Source: Amblyomma americanum (taxonomy: Eukaryota > Arthropoda > Arachnida > Ixodida > Ixodidae). Taken from it: a DNA stretch of 64,000 nt. A model generated the notes under the pieces. The model made no database searches. It was given only the letters and a program-made list of their open reading frames with translations, and was not told the origin of the DNA. Both the position numbers and the translations under genes were made by a program. The number at the start of each line of letters is the position of its first letter. Positions within the stretch are counted from its first letter, which is position 1. The stretch lies in NCBI RefSeq assembly GCF_052857255.1, contig NC_135505.1:56393868-56457867 (forward strand). The letters run 5' to 3'. Below are positions 56,290 to 64,000 of this stretch, in pieces.

Positions 56290-59200
56290 CAATGCAAGCA
56301 CTTGAGGAGAAGAAGAAGAAGAAGAAGAAGCTCGAACTCAGTTCAGAACTACACTCTTTGCCGAATTTGTCTCAGGAGAGCAGGGTGTTAGGCTTATGCT
56401 CTATTTTAGATTGGGTACGAAGGCAATCAGAGTTTACAGTGTGCGATAGCATAGGCACTTCTCAGAGCCCTTGGTGGAATGCAGAATGTTCAAAGGATTA
56501 TAGGCGGCGCAAGGCAGCCTGGAAGAAACTTATCCATTATCAATGTCCCCGGAATTGGATCGATTATAAGTTTCTTGCAGCTACCTTCAAGCGCACAGTC
56601 GCTAGGGCAAAAGAAAAATATGAAGAGAATTATGACCATCTATCAAAATCTAATAACAGACAAGCCTTGTTTCGCTTTCTGTGGTCAAGGAACAGGCTGC
56701 CACCGCCTAACAACATTCCCTCTAATGTGCTGACTCCAGTAGAGCTTGCAGGTCATTAGAAGAAATTGGCAAAGGCTTGGAACACCGTTTTTCGGCTGCG
56801 CTCTCTCGCCCACAACTGCTTGGGAATCACTATGATGATTTCCTTAATGTCTCGGTTTCTGAGCTCTCCCAGGTGATAAATCGGTTACCTTCTGCAGCTC
56901 CTGGTCCTGACCGTGTCACCTCTGCGATGATTAAAATACTGTTCGACGAATCCCCCAATGCTATATTGGAGCTGGTAAATTACTCTATTAGAACTCCATG
57001 GATCCCGGATGTATGGCGTGTTTCCAAAATTATCCCGGTGCTTAAAAAGCAAGGCGAAGGGTTGGTCTTAGACAACATTCGACCAATTTCATTGACATCG
57101 AATCTGGTGAAATTGGTTGAACGCGTGCTGTATGGACGAATCATGCCCATTATTACTGAAAAGGGACTACTTAACCCCTGTCAGATTGGTTTCAAGCCTG
57201 GGTGCTCTATATGGTGTGCGCATACTGACCTCGAAAGCCGTGTCCGACTAGCGCGCTGGCGTCGACAGTATGCTGCGCTGGTAACTCTTGACATCTCGAA
57301 AGCATATGACAGTGTCGAACATGGGCCTCTGATGTACAGACTACGTGCTCTGGGCTTGCCAAGTTATTTTGTGGAATGGGTGTCAGCCTTCCTGGCTGAC
57401 AGAGAATTTTATTGTTGTCAACGCGGAGTTTCTACAAGGAAATTTCATCAATCTAGAGGTGTGCCTCAAGGTGCAGTTCTCTCCCCTGTTCTATTCAACC
57501 TCTTACTCAGTTCGATTCCGACTTCCCCTGACGTGACTAAGTACGTGTATGCAGACGATATAGCTTTCTTTGCTGCTGCGAGTGATTTACATTCTGCGTA
57601 TATGATTTTACAGTCATATTTAAATTCCCTTGACCGATGGTTATCTGAATTACACTTAAGTCTTAATGTAAACAAGTGCGCTTTATTACCTTTTCCGGTT
57701 ACTCAACAGGTACACATTTCATTGTATTATCGTCATCATGTCATTCCTCAGGTATGTTCCCTAAAGTATCTCGGGGTAACTTATGACTCCTCTCTCTCTT
57801 GGCGGTCACATATAGATCCGGTTGCTGCGAAAGGGATTCGGGCGGTAGGCCTTCTGCGAAGGATGAGTAGCCCTCGCTGCGTTATGCGCAGACATGCTCT
57901 TCTGCTGATTTACGAAATGTATATCCGGCCAATCTTGGAATTCGGTTGCGTTTTGTTTTCTGGAGCAGCTGCATACAAACTGCGCCCACTTCTGCTCTTA
58001 GAGCGAGAAGCTCTGCGCCTGTGTTTGGGTCTCCCTAAATACGTGGCAAACAATGTTTTGTATCTGGAAGCGCGGGTGCCGTCTCTTACTGCAAGGTTTC
58101 GCCTTTTTACAGTACAAACGTTTATAAGTTTTGCGACTCGGACCAGCATGCATCCGAGTTGATCTTCCTAGGGCAGCGAGCGGAGTTCTTGGGCGTCGGA
58201 TGGTCTCGCCTTCAAACTCCCCAAATCTGTTTCGTTGAATCTTGCGGTCCATCCCTGCAAATGTGTCTATCAGCTACGATGATATTTATCCACGTAATGC
58301 AAAATTACTGCCTTTCTCATGGTTAAATGGTATGTTGCAGGATTATTTGTCGACCTTCAGCTCACATGTTGCAATTGCGACTGATGGCTCGGTGTGTGCA
58401 GAAAAGGCAGGTGTAGGTATTTACTCCCAGTCCCTTGACTGGTCTTTTTCTCTCCGTCTCCAAGATTTCACTCCTATCTATCTGGCTGAGTTTCTAGCAG
58501 TGGTTCTCGCTCTGCGCAAGCTACCAATTTCTTTATCAGCAGTAATAATAATTACGGACTCGTTATTTTTATGCACTTCCCTCTCGGCGTCCACTAAATC
58601 GCAGCTCTTTCAGATTCTAAAATTCCTGATCCCTCCACACATCACATCATTTCGATTTCTTTGGGTTCCTGGGCACAGGGCTCTTCTATTAAATGAATCA
58701 GCTGATGCTTTAGCGAAGGCAGCCCTGAGTGGACCGATTGTTGACCCGCTTCCAACAACTGCTTACATCACGGCGGCACGCTTTCGACGGTACACTGTAA
58801 TGAACGAACTGGGCGCATCAGCGCTTACTTCCTTGGACGACTTCCAGCACCTACTGTTCCCATGGAGAAGCTGTCTGGCGATCGCGCAATCTTTAAGTTT
58901 CCTTCACGATGCTTCGTTGCCGAGTGCCGCAACTAAATTTTTACCTATACAGGCCTGGTCTGGCGATCTCCCCATTGTGTCCGTATTGTGCGGAGCCGGA
59001 AACAATAGAGCACTTTCTTCTTTTTTGCCGTCGCTACTCATCGATTAGGAGGCGACTATTAGAAGTTCCAATACAGAATCTCAGTTTGCGCCGGTCTTCT
59101 GTGGTTGTTCTGTCTCTTGGCGCTTCTATGCTTGGCCATACCAATGGGAATGTTTGCTCTGCCGTTCAAAATTATCTACTAGAATCAAAACGTCTACCTT

Positions 59201-59487
59201 CATGAGCTTTCGTCCTGCCCATCCCATTATCAGCTTCTGTATTTCGGTTTTTACAACCACTTATAGTAATCCATACCCCTTCTTTGCCTAAATTTTAGTT
59301 TGTATGACCCCCCTAACCTCCTGCAACCTCCTCGGCTACGAAAACTGTGCGATCCAAATTTTGGTAGGTCATCCCATGCTTGCCACATGCAACTGGTCAT
59401 TCAAATAGTCACCGCCTGGTTATGGCGAATCCCCCTTGTGGGTATGTGCCATTGTGTGAGGTCAACAACAACAACAACAACAACACA
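56290..59487 (+). mobile_element. I-group-like LINE, 5'-truncated, with (CAA)n tail
   Basis: Begins after or within a GAA repeat (56308-56331), lacks ORF1 and endonuclease, and carries RT, RNase H and a zinc finger. It ends in TCAACAACAACAACAACAACAAC (59461-59483), a trinucleotide tail like those of I-type LINEs. A short AGCACTTG match between 56297 and 59493 could be a target-site duplication, but the boundary is uncertain. Confidence 0.8.
56330..59205 (+). pseudogene. LINE ORF2 remnant: RT, RNase H, zinc finger
   Basis: The N-terminal linker (56330-56759) holds WWNAECSKDYRRRKAAWKKL, typical of the endonuclease-RT linker. The RT is in one 461-codon frame (56777-58162): SAAPGPDRVTSAMI, RPISLTSNLVKLVERVL, motif A LDISKAYDSVEH, motif B GVPQGAVLSPVLFN, motif C YADD (57548-57559), LKYLGVTYDSSLSWRSH. 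RNase H (58242-59048): ATDGSVC, YLAEFLAVVLAL, IITDSLF, VPGHRALLLNESADALAKAA. The last frame carries CPYCAEPETIEHFLLFCRR, a CCHC zinc finger. Catalytic residues are preserved in RT and RNase H. Frame breaks occur near 56750, 58170-58240 and 59000. Confidence 0.9.
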
Positions 59488-60159
59488 GCTCGAGCACTTG
59501 GCAGTTCGTATTAAGATTTCTCTCAAATGATTGTTCATCTGAGGCAAATGTATGAACTGGCCGACTTTAATCCGCAGTGGCACTCCCTCTTGATGTTGTG
59601 CTCAGCCTTACCTCGCGTCTAGTGCTCTCTTGCTCTGTCTTTTTGCGATGTGTTTCGTGGCGTTTCCTAAAAGCTTTGTAAATATTTCAGTTAATAGAAA
59701 TGGAATATATGTTGAATGTATTAAATACTGTGTTAAAAAAAGATTTTTCAATGGCGTAGTCGCCTGAAGCAGCGGCCAGGGGAACTGATTTTTTAGCTCT
59801 GCCACAGGTTGACATCCCGCTCCCCCAGCTATGAAGTTTGGTATTTCTTGTGTCTTCCCCCGGTGCGATCCCGGCTTTTTGCTGCAGTGAGGCTCTTACG
59901 CTGTAACCTAAATTGACACTAATAAGACCACTAGAAAATCAAACGGGTCGCTAAAGTGCAGCATTTGGGCTGAGCAATGATAACTAACTCCCAGAGTCTG
60001 GAGTGAATGATTCATGAGGTTGCCATTTTAGTGCCCCTCGCTTGCAGCCCGCCGAAAAGCAATTGTCTGTGTGTGCGAAGCCTGCTTCTAGAACGTGGGC
60101 CACATTGATCACGTGACGTTGGGACATCATCCCAGCTGCCCATCGGATTGTTAGCAAAC
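59488..60159. other. No recognisable gene
   Basis: Short frames only. 60020-60159 has words (TCACGTGACG, CCATCGGATTG) that may be an outer part of dispersed repeat R1. Confidence 0.35.
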
Positions 60160-60327
60160 TGCCCACCGTGGTAGTTCAATTAATGATTAGTCGCTATAGA
60201 TTCCCCAGAAACAACATGGGTCTCACAAGCCCCACCAATCGCAGCACCTGCCATCGCAGGGTAGTGGGTGGTAGTTTAACCGCTGCACCTCTGAGTCAGG
60301 AGTGGAATCAAGACTTCCAGGGATCTG
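60160..60327 (+). repeat. Dispersed repeat R1, copy 2
   Basis: Same orientation as copy 1 at 10243-10393. Shared blocks: GCCCACCGTGG, TTAATGATTAGTCGC, CACCTGCCATCGCAGGGTAG, TTAACCGCTGCACCTCTGAG and CTTCCAGGGATCTG. No coding capacity. Confidence 0.6.
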
Positions 60328-62790
60328 TTAAAGCAGAGAAAGACCAACTTTTTCGCAGTAAAAATCTGGAACTATGGAATATCACATCATATGTTATCAT
60401 ATGTTATATTAACCAAAGTCAGCCAGTTAAGGTCAAGCAAAAGATTAGAATGTAAAAATAAATCATGCAAAACCATGACTAATGGTGCTAGCGCATGATA
60501 ATTCGTGGTTAACAGCAAGCTAAACTGCGCGTGATTTTCTTGCATGCACGTCTACGCATTACCCAAACGCTGAGTGCCAATTTCCTACCATGCCTGCAAG
60601 AAATTTGGTTCATAAAATCAGGCAACAATTACGTGGTCACACCTCTCACCAGTTACAAACATAAATCAAAAGATGTTCCTGTTTCTATGAGAGCAGTGCA
60701 ACTTTTTCTTTTTTCGCACATCGTACAATGCAAGTCGGGGCGACCGATGATTCATACATAGGTGGTTAAGCTGCTGCTTTATTTCCGTGGTTGCGGCACC
60801 GCTTTCCTATATTGCTATTCCAGTGAAAATAGAAAATAGAAAGCAGATACGACTGTACTGAACTACTCACAATGTGAATAGAAAAATTCCGCACGAACGC
60901 CGCCGAAAGGTTTTAATTTTAAAGTGGAATTTTGCAGAGGCATTCTTGCGCTGAAGCCAGTTTTTTGAAACCCCCCTGAGATGAAATCGGACTTCGTTCC
61001 GGAAACAAGGCTTACAACTTTGGAATTAAACAGTCTTGCAAAGTAAATTTCTGTATGTTTTACTCTACATTCTCATTTTATGCACTCGGGGCTGACAATG
61101 AAAATATATATATATATAACGGTAAAACTATATCCAACGGTAAAATAAACTAAGTATCCATGTGCTGTGATTAAACTATCATTTGCGTGTGTGTAACAGT
61201 ACCGAGACTATTCTGGTGATCTGTTATGAAGATATTGTACATATTTGTTATTTCATGCATTCTCTTGTTATTGTTTTACTGCTGCCTGTCATCGCCGTGC
61301 CAAGCCGCTGCGGGAGATGGGAGCTTTGTCAAGCCGCGTGCGCGGCTTTTTTTCCTTTCTCCTCAGCCATTGCACATGACTGAAATAAATGCACAATGAA
61401 TGCAAATGAATGAATGACTCAAGCATACCAGTTGGATCTTACATAGCATGATGGCCCTAATTTAGGGCAGGGTTAACTAACGCTGTAAAATATTACGCGA
61501 TGATTTGGCAATATAATGGGGGACAAAAATTGAAGGAAACCTTTTTGGGATAGGAGAACATAGGAGCAAGAAAGCTCACTACAGGACCATTTTTCAGGCG
61601 AGAAATCGTAGTACACATTTGTAGTACCTACGTAGCCAGCCTTGGACACGACGGTGGAGCTTCAGTCTGGTTGGTTCATATAAAATGATGTCCACAATGT
61701 GCGAGAAAGGACACATGAGATCAGGCACTGCGGACAAGTGCTTAATGATAACGGAGGGTCCTTTCTTGCACAGTGAGGCACTAGCTGAGAGTGATAAAAC
61801 GCCACGAATAGGACAAAGCAGAACAGACTGCAAGAATAAAGACTAGAAGAGAAATTTATAAGGAAAATAACGCTTCAAGTGCTGAAGCACTAGATCAGTA
61901 CTAACGTTGTGTATCGTACAAGAGTCGGAAGACGGCGCCCTTTTCAAGCAGCAAAAGAGAATAAAAAGTTTTTAGGAATAACGCGTTTAATTGACAAATT
62001 ACACACTCACGGTATTTTTAGATCTGCTGGAAAGAACATAAGATGAAGCACTGAAAGTGGCCAAAAATGTCGCTCCATATGGCAGTGTGCATGTATAAAA
62101 AGTAATGCAGGAGTGGACAGCACAAGTACAGATCAAATTTTTGGCTTCGGGAAAGTACTTGCGGTTAGGAGAGAGACGCTGTGTGCTGTAAAAAATACGC
62201 TGCACATGTTACTCTCGTCGTTGTAAAGCAATTCCTCGTGTACTCGGAGCCTATAATCTGCAAGAAGCAAGCTGATCTTGTTTTCCACAGCAATCTGTGT
62301 CAAATACAAGGAACTAAAGAAAAAAATACATTATCACCCCACAAAGTTGCGGCACTTATGGCGATATTGCAAGATAGTGCAGAATGGCAAGTATTAGTGT
62401 ACTAAAATAATTATTTATCTTTCGTTTCGACAGCAAAAGAGCATATTGCTGATTTAGAAATGATTATAATCCTATTGCTTTGCAAGAATACCCGAGAGAG
62501 AAAGAAAGAGCATCTGTGTGTGTGTGTCAGTCTTTCTCGTCCTTGTTGCGACCGCGCTGTAGTCCTCAAGAGATAAAGAAATTAAGTAAGGATGTTAACC
62601 AGAGGGGGGGGGGGGGGGGGGGCGTGCCCTGGTTGGCTATCTTGGACTGGGGACGAGGGATGACGAAATCTAAATGGAAATGAAGAAGGGGTGGGGAGCA
62701 CAGTCGCAGTTAGTCACTCAAGCCAGTTGCTGTTAGGAATAGCGTTGTAGGCCTTGAGGGCAGTCGACTACTGTGGCCGCGTATGAAAAC
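60328..62790. other. No gene; a probable CR1-type 3' end
   Basis: 61170-61417 (plus) ends in AAATAAATGCACAATGAATGCAAATGAATGAATG, an AATAAA signal then 8-base-like repeats as in CR1 tails. A minus frame of 79 codons (61594-61833; CPFSHIVDIILYEPTRLKLH) looks protein-like but was not recognised. A 19-base G run lies at 62604-62622. Confidence 0.35.
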
Positions 62791-62799
62791 CTTATCATC

Positions 62800-63985
62800 T
62801 CCTAAAGGGCGTGAATGGAGGCAGTACACAGCATAACACAGCGTATATTGTCTTTCAGTCGCAAAAGGGGCTGCCGGCTATCCGATTCAAGTGGAGGTTC
62901 TTGGCTGGGGAACTCAACTGCAGCTCTTCTGGTTCCACTTCAGTTCAGCCCAAGAACAGGATATAGGGCGTCCAGTATTTGCATTGCGTTGTGCTGCTAA
63001 CGTGCACAGGCTAGAAAGCAGAGCACGCGCGGCATTCATGAAGGACGTGATAAGTTCAATTACTTCCAGATCGTGGCTTATGTCTGGAGCAGTCGTAGTC
63101 GTTTGGAATTGGGAATGATGCAACCTCCCCGACCTAAAGGGTCTGCAAGGCTTCGGTAGTGGTGGCCGAGTATTATCTGAGGTAGTAAGGCACCAGACAC
63201 CGGGCTCCCTTGATTTAGTGCGGATTTTGAAGGCGGGCACGCTGCAGTGGCGCTTGGGGCCATCGCTTCAAAAGTAGTTGCCTTTTTTGAGGACATTCAG
63301 CCACGCTCGATGTTTGGCGCGCTTTTGCAGCGGACCCTCTGTGCGTAGAATGATCTCGCACCGTTTGCTGCAGTACCGCCTGCTTGGTCTTAAGACAGGG
63401 GCAGTCTTTTGAGGAAGAGTCGTGAGTGCGAGACATTTGGTGCCCTTCAAGGCAGTCGCGTGGCAAAAGTTTCCGCTGTGTGGCCCGAGCATCTGGGGCA
63501 CAGGATGGAATTGCGGCAGTTGCCGAGCAAGTGACCGACCCTCATGCACTTCCTGCGCTGTTGCGGTCTAAAGACGAAAGTAAGAAATGGGTGACGAAAA
63601 TGCTGAACCTTTGCGTACGATGGCATACAGTCACCCTTAAAGGTGAGCTTGATGCATTTAGGCCTTCCGATGGATTGGACATGAATTATATATGTCTTGT
63701 TGGTCACCGGCCTGATTGACATGGACAAATTGCGCCACAGACAGCGATGTTGGTGTTGTAAATACGCCAGCCGTAGTGCAACTGTCGTGGAGGATAAGTG
63801 GGCGTACGATGACATTCTCGAGTTTCGGGATGGAGGTGAAACTTTTAGGCGCGCTCATCTCCTCGACAAGAATGGCAATCACGTTTTTATACGGGCTTGT
63901 TTTAAATCTATCTGATCCCTGCCGCTACGAAGCTTTCCAAATACACAGAGGTGTCTTGCCTGTCAACGAGGCTAATACAGTCTGA
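62800..63985 (-). pseudogene. LINE ORF1 (gag-like) zinc-knuckle remnant
   Basis: On the minus strand the segment near 63600-63760 reads KLTFKGDCMPSYAKVQHFRH and PFLTFVFRPQQRRKCMRVGH, then LLGNCRNSILCPRCSGH. The knuckle CMRVGHLLGNC lacks its first cysteine pair in this frame. A second cysteine set (CPRCSG...H) and SSKDCPCLKTKQA follow in adjacent frames. The order matches ORF1 proteins of CR1/I-type LINEs. Several frameshifts are present, and the downstream part (toward 62900) is unrecognisable. It may continue beyond the window edge. Confidence 0.55.
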
Positions 63986-64000
63986 AGGTTCCTGTGCCAC

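Overview
The window looks like nuclear DNA of an arthropod, most probably a hard (ixodid) tick. The best evidence is a set of tRNA-headed SINEs that I recognise from memory as the tick Ruka type (4350, 8129, 16828, 40762, 48445-48609 and 48610). They are joined by RTE-, I- and CR1-type LINE fragments, a decayed Ty3/gypsy element and very long simple-sequence arrays. Nothing looks bacterial or viral. I found no confident host gene; every strong protein signal comes from a transposable element.

Layout. 1-12 kb: a broken plus-strand LINE (1690-2940), SINEs, an 800-bp CTG/TTG array (5608-6418), a SINE sitting inside a (TA)n array (8057-8515) and a 50-bp minisatellite. 11.94-12.68 kb: a 733-bp TA-flanked element made mostly of two roughly 300-bp inverted repeats. 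12.85-16.07 kb: a decayed minus-strand LINE with endonuclease, RT and RNase H remnants. 16.8-21.6 kb: SINEs, one unexplained 141-codon frame and a segmented GACA/GACG/GGCA array. 22-32 kb: a nest. A minus-strand gypsy element (gag, protease, RT, RNase H, integrase; about 31.9 to 24.9 kb) is split by a TATG array, a dispersed repeat and a minus-strand LINE. It abuts a plus-strand CR1-like LINE and a minus-strand RTE fragment, and its gag carries a 120-bp MITE. 32.7-34.7 kb: nested inverted repeats. 35-41 kb: unannotated DNA with scattered repeat ends.

41,586-47,259 is an apparently full-length LINE of the RNase H-bearing I group with a 10-bp target-site duplication: ORF1 with zinc knuckles, then ORF2 with endonuclease, RT, RNase H and a terminal zinc finger. 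51,091-54,282 is an apparently full-length RTE LINE with a 12-bp target-site duplication. Its extreme 5' end is a tRNA-like sequence with recognisable A and B boxes, which I consider the most interesting object here. 56.3-59.5 kb holds a third LINE (RT plus RNase H, CAA-repeat tail). 62.8-64 kb holds a minus-strand zinc-knuckle gag-like ORF1 remnant.

How the parts relate: the LINEs encode endonuclease and RT for target-primed integration, and the tRNA-headed SINEs presumably borrow LINE machinery. The two best-preserved LINEs are broken almost only by single-base losses in homopolymer runs. That may be sequencing error rather than decay. All repeat alignments and clade calls were made by eye and memory, with no database search.
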